Source: Ascaphus truei
Taxonomy: Eukaryota; Chordata; Amphibia; Anura; Ascaphidae
Reading direction: 5' to 3'
DNA: 64,000 bases
NCBI GenBank assembly: GCA_036426205.1
Contig: CM071579.1
Coordinates: forward strand, 18,265,610 to 18,329,609
Under the pieces are notes generated by a model, which was given only the letters and a program-made list of their open reading frames with translations, had not been told where the DNA came from and did not search any database. Shown in pieces: positions 12,946 through 25,433 of the stretch. Made by a program: the position numbers and the translations under genes. Position 1 is the first letter of the stretch. Every line of letters begins with the position of its first letter.

Positions 12946-13289
12946 CAGTGGACGCACTGTTTGCTAAGTGATGATGGGGAAAGACAGGGCTGCAGACCTG
13001 TCTGAGACATGTAAATGCACCACAAGTGGTACTTTTATTTACTGTGCTAAGAAAGACGTTTTCATCGTGCATCTCTTAGCTTCAGGACATTCGTGTACCG
13101 TGTAAGTATTTTGCGCATGTGCATCGCATTCTAAATAAACAGAGCACTTTTCCTTTCTCTTCTGCCCACGTCTAAGGTGGTATGAGCCTTCCCAGCATCA
13201 CCCTGCATCAAATGTAAGTAACTTGATTAAAGCAGCAATACTATGGTCTCCCCTTTTTTTTCTTCTTATTTGTATATGTAAAGCATGTG

Positions 13290-13745
13290 CCAGTGTATAA
13301 TTCTATGTTCTTACCTAAACTGGCAGTCGTTTGATGATCCAATTATAAATCTGTCAAAATCCTGATTGTGTGCCCAACTAAATGGCCGCCTTCTGACTTT
13401 GTGCTGCAGTCTGTGAAATGCTGCAGCTGATATGTAACATTATATTACTAAGTATAGCACTGTATTGTTACAGCTTTCAGCGTAATAGACAGTCTTCTGT
13501 TTGGAACACAGCAACAGATCTGTTTGTGATACTTTGTTGCCAAAGGGCAGAGCTCAAAAAGGTGTGTTTGTGAGAGCCTGTTTCAAAAGAGGAAGGGGAT
13601 GTGGCATTCTAAATGGTTGCTATAGCACCCAAAGGATGATCAGTACATTTTAAAAAAATCATTAAAAATGACATTAGGAGTTTAAAAGAAATATGCGGAC
13701 AGTATTATCTAATACTACAGAACTGATTATTATAATTATTTTAAA
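13290..13745. repeat. Unclassified repeat ending AGTATTATCTAATACTACAG (copy 1)
   Basis: Shares ACTAAATGGC, GAGGAAGGGGATGTG and the terminal AGTATTATCTAATACTACAG with copies at 21570-22015, 37430-37795 and 50795-51230. About 450 bases long. The terminal motif is nearly palindromic (AGTATTATCTAATACT). Confidence 0.6.
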
Positions 13746-13825
13746 CAAGATGTTTCACGTTTTGCTGCTTTAAAGAGGAAATTTAAGCACGCGATTTTTG
13801 GAGTGAATGTTTTGTTTTTTTAACA

Positions 13826-14100
13826 TAGAATTGAAACATTGAGTCTCCAGAGCTGAGCCCCGTTACTTTCAGCTCTGGGGACCCCTCGCTTCTGGAGATA
13901 CAGAACCCCCCGCAAGGTGCGCAGGGTTCATGTACTTGGCGGAGTTGCCGAGCTCCCGCGCCCTGCGGGCCAATGGGAAGCCGTGACATCATCAGGTGTG
14001 GCTTCTTATTGGCCTGCGTGACGCAGGAGTTTTCGACGTTAAACTCCAGCGTGCCTAAATGAATGCGGGTCAGCTCCGGAGGCCCACTGCTTCAATCCTA
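13826..14100. repeat. GC-rich foldback element (copy 1)
   Basis: The ends are inverted: TTGAGTCTCCAGAGCTGAG on the left and CAGCTCCGGAGGCCCACTGC on the right. The interior holds inverted CCAATGGGAAGCCGTGACAT and GGCTTCTTATTGGCC. A related copy lies at 62572-62910. Superfamily unknown. Confidence 0.6.
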
Positions 14101-14459
14101 TGTAAAAAACGAAATCACAAAAATATCGCCCCCTTGGATTACTCCTTTTAAAGGCTCCAACATGTCACAGCCACCGGCAGAATTGTAAAGAGAGACGCAG
14201 GGCACATGGTGCTGGGCTGAGTTCCTTTGGATCTGTGTTTGAAGGTATTGACAAATGAAATTGGAGACGAAACTCCAAGAACACGTTTGTTTTATCTTTG
14301 TGTCTTTTTCAACGTCGCCTGTGAAACAAAAAGCTTACATCGGATGCAGATTGTGCAGAGTGAAACCTGCTACAGATTTCTGACTCACATAAATTACAAA
14401 AAAGAATGCACCGAGATGCAGAATTGTAGGCATACAACGCTCCCACTGGGGCCAGGGAT
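14101..14459. other. No gene seen
   Basis: Ordinary sequence preceding a copy of the GTGAAAACGA repeat (14460-14540). Confidence 0.4.
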
Positions 14460-14539
14460 TACTCTGTGCCCAGGACATGCGTGAAAACGACAGGTAACTC
14501 TCAATGTATTACTTCCTTGTAAAACATTTTATAAGTAAA

Positions 14540-17090
14540 TAAGTGGAACAGGTGTTCCCCCGCCCTCTGGGAGATGTCACTGTTACCTGTACTCTCGCTG
14601 TGCAGTACCTGTGTATATGTATGTAACAGGGGTTCCCCCGCCCTCTGGTAGATGTTACCATTACCTGTACTCTCGCTGTGCTGTACCTGTGTATATGTGT
14701 GTAACAGGTGTTCCCCCACCCTCTGGAAGATTCCACTGTTACCTGTACTCTCGCTGTGCTGTACCTGTGTATATGTGTGTAACAGGTGTTCCCTCGCCCA
14801 CTGGGAGATGCCACTGTTACCTGTACTCTCGCTGTGATGTACCTGTGTATTGTTGTGTAACAAGGTGTTTCCCCGCCACTGGGAGATGCACTGTTACCTG
14901 TACCATCGCTGGTGCTTGTACCTGTGTATATGTGTGTCAACAGGGTTCCCCCAGCCACTGGGAGAAGCCACTGTTACCTGTACTTCACTGTGCGTACCTG
15001 GTATATGTGTAACAGGTGTTCCCCACCTCTGGGAGATTCCAATGTTACTGACTCTCACGTGCTGTACCTTGTTGTGTATGTGTGTAACAGGTGTTCACCC
15101 ACCCTCCGGGAGATGTCACTGTTACCTGTACTCTCCTGTGCTGCCATGTGTATATGTGTAACAGGTGTTCCCCCTATGGGAGATCCACTGTACCTTATCT
15201 CCGCTGTGTGGTACCTGTGTATGTATGTGTGACAGTGTTCCGCCCACTGGGAGATGGCCATGTGTACCTGTACTCTCGCTGTGCTGCACTGTGTATATGT
15301 GTGTAACAGGTGTTCCCCGCCACTGGGAGAGCCACTGTTACTGTACTCTCGCTGTGCTGCTACCTGCTGTATATGTGTGAAACAGGTGTCACCCGCCCAC
15401 TGGGAGATGCCACTGTTACCTGTACTCTCACTGTGCTGTACCTGTGTGTATGTGTAACAGGTGTTCCCCCGCCCTCTGGGAGATGTCACTGTTACCTGTA
15501 CTCTCGCTGTGCTGCACCTGTGTATATGTGTGTAACAGGTGTTCCCCCGCCCACTGGGAGATGTCACTGTTACCTGTACTCTCGCTGTGCTGTACCTGTG
15601 TATATGTATGTGTAACAGGTGTTCCCCCGCCCACTGGGAGATGCCACTGTTGCCTGTACTCTCACTGTGCTGTACCTGTGTATGTGTGTGTAACAGGTGT
15701 TCCCCCGCCCACTGGGAGATGCCACTGTTACCTGTACTCTCACTGTGCTGTACCTTTGTATATGTGTAACAGGTGTTCCCCCGCCCACTGAGAGATGCCA
15801 CTGTTACCTGTACCCTCGCTGTGCTGTACCTGTGTATATGTATGTAACAGGTGTTCCCCGCCCTCTGCGAGTTGTCACTGTTACCTGTACCCTCGCTGTG
15901 CTGTACCTGTGTATATGTGTAACAGGTGTTCCCCCGCCCTCTGGGAGATGCCACTGTTACCTGTACTCTCGCTGTGTTGTACCTGTGTATATGTATGTAA
16001 CAGGTGTTCCCCCGCCCACTGGGAGATGCCACTGTTACCTGTACTCTCGCTGTGCTGTACCTGTGTGTATGTGTGTAACAGGTGTTCCCCCGCCCACTGG
16101 GAGATGCCACTGTTACCTGTACTCTCACTGTGCTGTACCTGTGTATATGTGTGTAACAGGTGTTCCCCCGCCCACTGGGAGATGCCACTGTTACCTGTAC
16201 TCTCGCTGTGCTGCACCTGTGTATATGTGTGTGTAACAGGTGTTCCCCCGCCCTCGGGGAGATGCCACTGTTACCTGTACCCTCGCTGTGCTGTACCTGT
16301 GTATATGTGTAACAGGTGTTCCCCGCCCTCTGGGAGATGCCACTGTTACCTGTACTCTCGCTGTGCTGCACCTGTGTATATGTATGTGTAACAGGTTTTC
16401 CCCCACCCACTAGGAGATGTCACTGTTACCTGTACCCTCGCTGTGCTGTACCTGTGTATATGTGTGTAACAGGTGTTCCCCCGCCCACTGGGAGATGCCA
16501 CTGTTACCTGTACATCCCTCACTCGCTGTGTGTACCTGTGTATATGTATGTAACAGGTGTTCCCCCCGCCACTGGGAGTATGCCACTGTTCTTTACTCTC
16601 GCTGTGCTTGTACCTGTGTGTATGTGTGTAACAGGTGTTCCCCCGCCCACTGGGGATGCCACTGTTACCTGTACTCTCACTGTCGTACTTTGTATTGTGT
16701 GTAACAGGTGTTCCACCTCCCGCCACTGGGAGATGCCATGTTACCTGTACTCCCTCGCTGCTGCACCGTGTGTATGTGTGTGTAACAGGTGTTCCCCGCC
16801 TCGTGGGGAGATGCCACTGTTACCTGTACCCTCGCTGTGCTGTACCTGTGTATATGTGTAAACAGGTGTTCCCTCCCCGCGCCCTCTGGGGATGCACTGT
16901 TACTGTACTTCGCTGTGCTGCACCTGTGTATATGTATGTGTAACAGGTTTTCCCCGCCACCCATGAGATGTCACGTTACCTGTACCCTCTGTGTTCTGTA
17001 CCTGTGTATATGTTGTAACAGTGTTCCCCCCAGCCCACTGGAGAGGCGCCTGTTTGCCTGTACTCGCGCTGTGCTGCACCTGTGAGGCTT
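14540..17090. repeat. Minisatellite, 78-bp unit
   Basis: About 32 copies of a unit starting AACAGGTGTTCCCCCGCCC, with ACTGGGAGATGCCACTGTTA, CCTGTACTCTCGCTGTGCTG and TACCTGTGTATATGTGTGT. The 78-base period explains open frames of up to 451 codons on either strand; none is a gene. Copies at 15430-16500 are nearly perfect, whereas those at 14850-15400 and 16500-17080 carry many one-base indels. Confidence 0.95.
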
Positions 17091-17094
17091 ACAT

Positions 17095-17635
17095 GATTGC
17101 TGAGTGCCCGCCGATGGTAGTGGGGAAGACAGGACAGGCTTTTGGATATAGAGCTCTCAGCTCTTTCTGGGTGCAGTGCCTTCCATTCCCAGCAGGCCCC
17201 ATCAGTGCTGGGTGGAGTCCCTGCAGGATAACCATCTTGCACTCCTCCTGGTAAACTGCAGTCACAGGCAGGAGTATAAAAGCAGCAACTGGTCTTTATT
17301 GACTACAGCCGTAAACATCAAAAATGCCTTTCTCCTGGTCCCTGGACTCAACCCCCAGGGCTTGAGGCCCCAAAGGTCTATCCCTGACTCCCATGCTCCC
17401 TGGTGGAGTTTGGGGTAGTAGTTCCCACGCCCCTGCGGGAGGGATCTCTCTCTCTCTTACCAGAAGAAGGAGAACTCCTTACATTTGGATCTGCAGCCCC
17501 TTTTGTAGCGAGAGGAGGGTCTTAGGTCTGAGCCCCTGATAGGGAAGTACACAGGCCATAGTCCCATCTCCCCTGTCACTCAAGGGAGTTGTTTACTGCT
17601 GCAGCAGCAAGGGCATAGATATGAACCTAACACTG
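17095..17635. other. No gene; possible LTR-like remnant on minus strand
   Basis: On the plus strand GTATAAAAG lies at 17272-17281, followed by TCTTTATTGAC. On the minus strand that is an AATAAA signal near the end of a 350-base unit. I see no matching direct repeat or primer site, so an LTR is only a guess. Confidence 0.25.
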
Positions 17636-17647
17636 CCTACGCTGGTA

Positions 17648-18010
17648 CCAGGGCTTAGGCCGAGTCCATAGAAGGACAGGCCGCGCTGAGGCGTGCGGAT
17701 GCTCCACGCTGAGCCCCTGCATCCTCAATGAGGATGCCTTGAGAGGGGGCTCACGAGAGCGTCCGCAGGCGTGCTGAGGCGCTGGAGTTTTCAGCCGACA
17801 GCCAAGCTGTTTTTCAGCGTGCTGTCGGCTGAAAACATCCAATCAGCGCGGAGCTGCGTCAAAGTCACTGCCCCACCTCCCTCAGTCTCCCCCCGCCTCC
17901 GATCGCGCCCGATGGCTCGCCTGCATGGGCATGAAATCGTGCAGATTTCAGCAGGCGAGCCTCAGCGTCAGCGCGGCTCGGCTCAACCCTCTATGGCCTC
18001 AGCCTTAGGT
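17648..18010. repeat. Foldback DNA element with nested hairpin
   Basis: The outer inverted ends are TTAGGCCGAGTCCATAG and CTATGGCCTCAGCCTTAG. At the centre, TTTTCAGCCGACAGC (17791-17805) faces GCTGTCGGCTGAAAA (17821-17835), a perfect hairpin. GC-rich interior. Related outer ends are seen at 34978-35920. Class unknown; Harbinger-like is possible. Confidence 0.6.
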
Positions 18011-18059
18011 GTTAGGTAGGGCAGATTACTAGCCCTGGGGACACCTGACTACATAAATA

Positions 18060-18100
18060 AATAGGGATTCTGGGTAATGACATGCAAATGAGCATAGTTT
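18060..18100 (-). repeat. Octamer-bearing repeat (copy 2)
   Basis: GGATTCTGGGTAATGACATG CAAATGAG, the exact reverse complement of the copy at 12911-12938. Confidence 0.65.
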
Positions 18101-19680
18101 CACCTTTTGCTTCTTGTCCATTTGCTATGAAACAAGTTGCCTGCTCAATAATAAGTGCACTATTATCCATTAGCTGCAATGTTCCAGGACTCATGAGCAG
18201 AGAAGGGGTTACCAGGCTCATAGAAAACCATTTGGGCTTTTATTGGTATTTTGCTGGCTTTATCCTCTAATAATGTGCTGGTGTTTGATGTCCAACGTAA
18301 ACAATACACTATAGTGATATACTGCCCCGCAGAAGTTTGGAAACCCAACATAACTACAGATGCCCCTTTAGTGCTAAGATTGGTGGCTTACACTGCTGCC
18401 AAAAACACTTAGCTCTCCCAGTAATGATGGTTACCCATCACCATACACTTCAATGACTCCGGGTTGTTCATTACCCAGAACACTGCTGACCCTGGGTGAT
18501 CTATCATTGTGTCCTCTGCGATTAATTAGGGTCTCTTTACCCTTTAATCCTCTCTGAACAGTTCTAACACAGCTCTAAGAGGGATGTTCTGAGGCTGATC
18601 ATTTATTGTTCTCTGGGCAGGGGCAAGAAGGCATCTACTGTAGCTTGATGAAGGGGGAAAATAGCCAGTTTCATTTTATCCTGGCATACTCTTTCTACAT
18701 TGGCTGATCAGGCACCCAATTCAATGCAGACTACAGTAACAGGCATACCCCGCATTAGCGTATGCAACGGGACCGAAGCATGTATGTAAAGTGAAAATGT
18801 ACTTAAAGTGAAGCACTACCTTTTCCCCACTTATCGATGCATGTACTGTACTGAAATCGTCATATACGTGCATAACTGATGTAAATAACGCATTTGTAAC
18901 AGGCTCTATAGTCTCCCCGCTTGCGCACACCTTCGGTACAGGTAGGGAGCTGTTATTGCTGTTCAGGACGTGACGACAGGCGCATGCGTGAGATGCAATT
19001 TGCCTATTGGGTGATATGTACTTACTCGCGAGTGTACTTAAAGTGTGTGTCCTTAAACCGGGGTATGCCTGTATATGTTTAAGTCCTCCATGGCTGGGCC
19101 GTTTATCATTGATGGGGGAAGAACTCTCGTTGTAGGAAGAAAAGGGTGGAGCAGAGTTTAGGGTTCCAGATACAAGAAGGTCTGCATGATATGTTAATCC
19201 AATCCTCATGTATTTGCCTCTCTCTGAAAGCATCAGAGAATCCATGATCTAGATGAAGGAAAAAGGAGATTAAAAGTGGTCTGGATTATTATTATTCCTA
19301 GTTGAAAGTACTGAACCTCATCCCTCCCCTCCTCCCACTCCTCTACCCCTTTCTCTGTCCCCCCTTCTTTCCTCACCCCCATCTCTCTTCCCCCCATCAC
19401 TCTCCTTGAATACCTTCTGATGTCCCCAATTCTTTCCGCGCCTCTCCTTCTCCGGCATTCTTACTTTCTCCACACGCGAGAGTTGTGGAGATGAGCGCAT
19501 ACAAAAGAAGAAAAGAAATGCTAAATAAAATACATTTGTGTGAAAAAGAAAGTACGCCCTCTTTGAATTCTCTGGTTTTATGTATCAGGACATAATAACA
19601 ATCATCTGTTCCTTAGCAGGTCTTAAAATTAGGTAAATACAACCTCAGATGAACAACAACACATGACATATTACACTGTG
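18101..19680. other. No gene seen
   Basis: No coding signal. A pyrimidine-rich stretch lies at 19318-19460. The rest looks like ordinary intergenic sequence. Confidence 0.45.
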
Positions 19681-19684
19681 TCAT

Positions 19685-20480
19685 AATCTGTGAGGGAGTT
19701 GGTGTTGGGGAAGCAGTAAGTGGGAGTGTGCGGCGGTAGAGCTGTGAGAGCAAGTAATGTGTGAGGCAGTTGGGGAAACAGTAAGTGGGAGTGTGCGGCG
19801 GTAGAGCTGTGAGAGCAGGTAATGTGTGAGGGAGTTGGCGTTGGGGAAGCAGTAAGTGGGAGTGTGCGGAGATAGAGCTGTGAGAGCAGGTAATGTGTGA
19901 GGGAGTTGGCATTGGGGAAGCAGTAAGTGGGATTGTGCGGAGGTAGAGCTGTGAGAGCAGGTAATGTGTGAGGGAGTTGGGGAAGCAGTAAGTGGGAGTG
20001 TGCGGAGGTAGAGCTGTGAGAGCAGGTAATGTGTGAGGGAGTTGGGTGGGAGAAAGCAATAAGTGGGAGTTTGCGGGAGAGCAGGTAATGTGTGAGGGAG
20101 TTGGTGTTGGGAAAGCAATAAGTGGGAGTTTGCGGAGGTATAGCTGTGAGAGCAGATAATGTGTGAGGGAGTTGGGGAAGCAGTAAGTGGGAGTGTGCGG
20201 AGGTAGAGCTGTGAGAGCAGGTAATGTGTGAGGGAGTTGCGGGAAGCAATAAGTGGGAGTGAGCGGAAGTAGAGCTGTGGTACGATAGGGAGACAGACGA
20301 AGGTTGCAGAGAGCGAGGAGGGAAAAGCGGTCCAGAAAGAGCAGGACACGCACCGGTCAAGCAGTCTGTGATGAGGAAGTTGGGAAGCAATAAGTGGGAG
20401 TGTGCGGAGGTAGAGCTGTGAGAGCAGGTAATGTGTGAAGGAGTTGGTGTTGGGGAAGCATTAAGTGGGAGTGTGTGCTA
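19685..20480. repeat. Minisatellite, 65-bp unit
   Basis: About 12 copies of GTGAGAGCAGGTAATGTGTG, AGGGAGTTGGGGAAGCAGTA and AGTGGGAGTGTGCGGAGGTA with GAGCT. Some units carry a 6-base addition (GTGTTG or CGTTGG). Repetitive SHITCSHSSTSAH peptides on the minus strand are by-products. Confidence 0.92.
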
Positions 20481-20980
20481 TGGGTTGGGAGGGGGGGGCT
20501 ACTCCTTTCATTTGTCCTGGGCCCCATGATTTCTGTTGCAGCCAAGGGCTGCAACCCCAGCCCCGCCCACTGACCGAGGCCCCTCCCCTTCCCTCCCTCT
20601 CCCCTTTCCCAGCCTGTCTCTCAGGCAGTGTTTGGATCTTCTTGGATCGCTATACGGAAAGAACAAGCAGCTGAATAGAAAACAACCTTTCTGAGCTGCA
20701 TTCTTGTACAGAGCTGCAGCCACCAATAAATCACTGAATCCTGAATGAAAAGAATCTGCCAAGCCATTGGGTTTGATTTGTTTTATTATGCGTTTATTGT
20801 TGGTCTGTGTATTATGGGCAATATTAATCTATTAGCTACAGAGTCCTTTAGTTCATGCATATTTAGATATGCTTTAGTTGTTGTTTTTAAAACCACCACC
20901 GTTGTTTATGTATTTTTTCTGTATGGTGGGGTGATTATGCTTGTGAGTAAGATTTCCCTCATTGACACCGAGGGATGACG
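20481..20980. other. No gene; GC-rich then AT-rich sequence
   Basis: A C-rich stretch at 20545-20620 is followed by ordinary AT-rich DNA. No coding signal. Confidence 0.4.
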
Positions 20981-21300
20981 CTGCGGTCTCCATGACTACA
21001 AATATGGCTTGTAAACAATTACCCACTGCATGGAATCCGTCGCGTCACTTCCGGTTTTCAACTTCCGGTTTCGTCATTTCCGGCTATTAGAGCCGCGGCT
21101 GTGATTAATTTGAAACGCAATCAGAAGCACTATATTAAGGGGGTCCCAGCATAACATTTTCACTCTCTGACGAAGCGCCATTTAGGCGTGAAACGCGTAA
21201 GAGCTACCCTCCATTTTTTTGTCTGCACCATGGTGTCCGAATAAAGAATACTTTTTAACGACAAGCTGTTATCCTGATCATTCATGGCTGTGCCCTGACA
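20981..21300 (+). mobile_element. Penelope-like or SINE-like unit carrying the fold
   Basis: The GC-rich lead contains CACTTCCGGTTTTCAACTTC and a repeated TTCCGG, followed by the hammerhead-like fold, TCTGCACCATGGTGTCC, AATAAAG and GCCCTGACACACTGCC. No protein remnant is attached. The extent is approximate. Confidence 0.4.
21163..21203 (+). ncRNA. Hammerhead-like fold, copy 1
   Basis: In order: stem I strand CTCT (21163-21166), core CTGACGA (21167-21173), one extra A, stem II GCGCC-loop ATTTA-GGCGT (21175-21189), core GAA, self-complementary ACGCGT (21193-21198), A, then AGAG (21200-21203) closing stem I. All three core strings of a hammerhead ribozyme are present, with one added base between the core and stem II. 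AATAAA follows at 21240-21245. Such motifs are known in the terminal repeats of Penelope-like retroelements. Activity is not shown. Confidence 0.5.
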
Positions 21301-21329
21301 CACTGCCTCCTGCAGAATTCTCAAATATC

Positions 21330-21490
21330 AGAGTTATGTATATTACATATTCCGCAGCGCGGTACAATGGGGTGACAGAGACATGCAAATTACATAAACA
21401 GAGTTATGTACAAAACAAGGACAAAGAAACGCAAAACAGATGCAAAAGGGAACAAGAGCCCTGCTCGTCGCGAGAGCTTACATCATTCAC
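21330..21490 (-). repeat. Retroposon copy, 'CCGCAGCGCGGTACAATGG' family
   Basis: ATATTCCGCAGCGCGGTACAATGG, GAGTTATGTACAAAACA, then GAGAGCTTACATC. The order matches 49090-49265. It is the reverse complement of 54803-54985, which ends in (AAT)n. Confidence 0.6.
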
Positions 21491-21569
21491 CCCCTCCTGC
21501 CTGGGTAAGTCTGATAATACACACTGTGATATACACATGCAACATTTCACAAATAACTATATTGCTTAA

Positions 21570-22015
21570 AGATGCAATCCAAGCGGCACTTAAAAAATGT
21601 TTTCATTTATGCCGCATTTCATTACCTTTATTGAAAACAAATTACGAAGCTGCCGATTGATTAGTTCTCCAGTGATCGATCCTGCTTCCCAGGGTTCATT
21701 AAATGGCCACCTTTCAGTTTCAATCAATCTTTTAGTCAGTGTTCATTCAGCGGCTACAATGTATTCTTATATCACTAAGGTAACATTGTCTGTTACAGTT
21801 TGCAGCTCAAACTGCTGGGAATATTGGCAACAAATGATCACAAACAGGAAAGTGTTACAAAGATCTCTCACTGCTGGGGAGGTGGCTAAACCTGCTATAG
21901 AAATCAAAGGATGCGCAGTGTATTTAAACGCATTAAAAAAGGCATTAATAGTTGACTAATAAAAAATATTACAATGCAGTATTATCTAATACTACAGAAC
22001 TGATTTTAAGTCACG
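21570..22015. repeat. Unclassified repeat ending AGTATTATCTAATACTACAG (copy 2)
   Basis: Close to the copy at 50795-51230 over 400 bases: AAGCTGCCGATTGATTAG, ATATCACTAAGGTAACATT, GGAATATTGGCAACAAATG, AAACAGGAAAGTGTTACAAA, and the shared end. The open frame inside is accidental. Confidence 0.7.
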
Positions 22016-22495
22016 AGAAGGAGGTCTAAAAATATAAAGGGCGCTGCTGTCATCCACGATGTAAAAACTGATAAGCGGCTCACTTATAAACACATTACCA
22101 GGTGGGGACCAGCTGATGTTATTCTTTTATCTTTTTGATTCACTTTTAAACGTTGTCGTTCGCCTGATGTGCAGCGAGGAAATGGTTTTTGACGCCGTAG
22201 TTAAAAGGTCACAATATGCCGTCTATTTACCATGAGCTTAAGGGAAGAATTTGCCATAAAATGTCCAGCCAGGCTGCAGAGAATAACTAGGCGCGGAGCC
22301 TGACAACGTTAAGCGAGAGCTAAGTCCGTGCCTCTTCCAGGCTCAGCAGATACATCATGTCTCTGTCCAGTGCATTTTACTTCCCAATGTCAGAGGCGGG
22401 GATCATCGCATGGTACACAGCGGTGCAGAAATGGAACTCTTTTGTTATCCGTAATCCTTCTGCTGCTAATAATATAGGCGTTTTAATGCGGTGCT
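22016..22495. other. No gene seen
   Basis: A short frame from 22357 has no family resemblance. Confidence 0.4.
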
Positions 22496-22497
22496 GC

Positions 22498-22667
22498 TTA
22501 ACGCTTTCCCTGCCAGCAATGCAGCACCAACTGGTGCATGCTGGAGTTCATCGCACTGCCTTTTTTTTACGTACAGTAGCACTAACCCAGATCGCTTATA
22601 GTAACGCTATTCTACCCTATACATTTATTCCGCTCCTTATCATTCTAGCCAGCACTGACAAGGTTAA
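22498..22667. mobile_element. piggyBac-like MITE with TTAA ends
   Basis: TTAA at 22498-22501 and 22664-22667 flank imperfect inverted ends: TTAACGCTTTCCCTGCCAGC and GCCAGCACTGACAAGGTTAA. TTAA duplication is the hallmark of piggyBac insertion. Non-coding, 170 bases. Confidence 0.55.
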
Positions 22668-22989
22668 CACAATGGCAGCCCGCACGTAATGAGGGGAACT
22701 GGAAAGGTGCAAGAACATTTTCGTATGGAAATAGCTACATCCATGTAATATCACACGAGCATCTGACAGGAGGGAGGCGAAACGCCTTTTCGTTTTCTTT
22801 TCTCGCCAAAGTGTTTTTATTTTATCATTAAGTATGAATGTTATCTTAACTTCAACGTTTGTCCTTTCCAGAAACTACAACAAAGGGAATACAGTGCGGG
22901 GCATGTTCCAAAAATGTATTACTCAGACAAAAAAGTGCTGATAAGGCAGGAAACTGAAAAATTGTTCTGAACCCTCACTGCCAGAGGCG

Positions 22990-25433
22990 ACGTAATATCA
23001 TGCAATATAATATACTGTAACACAACGCCATGCAATGCAGTGTAATATAATATACTGTAATACAACAGTTGCCAAGCGTGTAATATAATATAAACGGTAA
23101 GACCACACTAGTCATGCAGTGTAATATACTGTAATACACGCTGATAGGACACTGGTAATATAATATACTGTAATCCAGAAACGCCATGGCAATGCAGTGC
23201 AAGGTATAATATACGGTAATGACAGGCGCTATGCAAGGCATTGTCAATATAAAGACTGTAAATACAAAAAACTCTAAGCAATGCAGTGGAAATAATTAAC
23301 TGTACTCAACACTATGCAATTGCAGTGTAATATACTGTATACCCTATCAATTTAATATATATACTGGTAATACAACACTATGCAATGCAGTGTAATATAC
23401 TGTAATACAATGCTATACAATGTTATATAATATACTGTAACACAACGCTATACAATGTAATATAATATACTGTAACACAACGCTATACAATGCAGTGTAA
23501 TATAATATACTGTAATACAACACTATGCAATGCAGTGTAATATACTGTAACACAACGCTATACAATGTAATATAATATACTGTAACACAACGCTATACAA
23601 TGCAATGCAATATCATATATCGCTTTGTAATACAATGCAATGTAATATAACGCTATGCAATGCAGTGTAATATAATATACGGTAATACAACGCTATGCAA
23701 TGCAGTGTAATATAATATACGGTAATACAACGCTATGCAATGAAGTGTAATATAATATACTGTAATACAACACTATGCAATGCAGTGTAATATACTGTAA
23801 TACAATGCTATACAATGTAATATAATATACTGTAACACAACGCTATACAATGTAATATAATATACTGTAACACAACGCTATACAATGCAATATCATATAT
23901 CGCTTTGTAATACAATGCAATGTAATATAACGCTATGCAATGTAATATAACGCTATGCAATACAATGCAATGTAATATAATGCTACACAATACAATGCAA
24001 TGTAATATAACGCTATGCAATACAATGCAATGTAATATAACGCTACGCAATACAATGCAATGTAATATAACGCTATGCAATACAATGCAATGTAATATAA
24101 CGCTATGCAATGCAATGTAATATAACGCTATGCAATACAATGCAATGTAATATAATGCTACACAATACAATGCAATGTAATAGAACGCTATGCAATACAA
24201 TGCAATGTAATATAACGCTATGCAATGCAATGTAATATAACGCTATGCAATACAATGCAATGTAATATAACGCTACGCAATACAATGCAATGTAATATAA
24301 CGCTACGCAATACAATGCAATGTAATATAACGCTATGCAATACAATGCAATGTAATATAACACTATGCAATACAATGCAATGTAATATAACGCTATGCAA
24401 TACAATGCAATGTAATATAATGCTACACAATACAATGCAATGTAATATAACGCTATGCAATACAATGCAATGTAATATAACGCTATGCAATACAATGCAA
24501 TGTAATATAACGCTATGCAATACAATGCAATGTAATATAACGCTATGCAATACAATGCAATGTAATATAATGCTATAAAATACAATGCAATGTAATATAA
24601 CGCTATGCAATACAATGCAATGTAATATAACGCTACGCAATACAATGCAATGTAATATAACGCTATGCAATACAATGCAATGTAATATAACGCTATGCAA
24701 TGCAATGTAATATAACGCTATGCAATGCAATGTAATATAACGCTACGCAATACAATGCAATGTAACGTAACGCTATGCAATACAATGCAATGTAATTAAA
24801 CGCTACGCAATACAATGCAATGTAATATAACGCTATGCAATACAATGCAATGTAATATAATGCTATGCAATACAATGCAATGTAATATAACGCTACGCAA
24901 TACAATGCAATGTAATATTACGCTATGCAATACAATGCAATGTAATATAATGTAACACAACACTATACAATATAATACAATATAATAAAATACAACGCTA
25001 TACAATACAATATAATATAATAAAACACTATATAACACAATGCAATATAATATAATGTAATGCTATAAAGTACAATGCAATATCATATAATGTAATACAA
25101 CACTATATAATATAATGTAATGCAACCCTATACAATGCAATATAATATAATGTAATCCAATACAATGCAATACATTGCAATATTGTGCAATACAATACTA
25201 TTGTGTTGCATAATGTTGCAATGTATTGAATGGCACTGCAATGCAATACAGTATAATGGCATACAATGCAATACAGTATAATGGCNNNNNNNNNNNNNNN
25301 NNNNNNNNNNNNNNNNNNNNNNNNNNNNNNNNNNNNNNNNNNNNNNNNNNNNNNNNNNNNNNNNNNNNNNNNNNNNNNNNNNNNNNNNTAATGGCATACA
25401 ATGCAATACAGTATAATGGCATACAATGCAATA
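22990..25433. repeat. Minisatellite, 30-bp and related units
   Basis: The left part (22990-23930) is built on GCAATGCAGTGTAATATAAT and TACTGTAATACAACGCTAT. From 23930 to 24960 it becomes a regular 30-base unit: TATGCAATACAATGCAATGT plus AATATAACGC, about 34 copies with a few ATGCAATG-shortened units. It then decays into TATAAT-rich variants and a 28-base ACAATGCAATACAGTATAAT form around the gap. Frames repeating YCIALYYIAL are artefacts of the period. Confidence 0.95.
25286..25388. other. Assembly gap (103 N)
   Basis: Unknown bases inside the array. Identical repeat sequence on both sides means the real length is uncertain. Confidence 1.

Noticed and set aside
15055..16410. 451-codon open frame on the minus strand
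   Set aside because: It is read-through of 78-bp tandem units (period 26 residues); both strands and several frames are equally open.
14611..17254. Frames with many CYLYSRCAVPVYMC repeats, like a cysteine-rich repeat protein
   Set aside because: Same 78-bp array read on the plus strand.
19613..20390. Three overlapping minus-strand frames of 220-246 codons
   Set aside because: Low-complexity read-through of the 65-bp array with frame mixing; no family features.
24103..24730. 200-codon frame of repeated YCIALYYIAL residues
   Set aside because: Product of a 30-base satellite unit, open in several frames on both strands.
22990..24960. CRISPR-like regular spacing
   Set aside because: Units are contiguous copies with no unique spacers, and the genome is eukaryotic.
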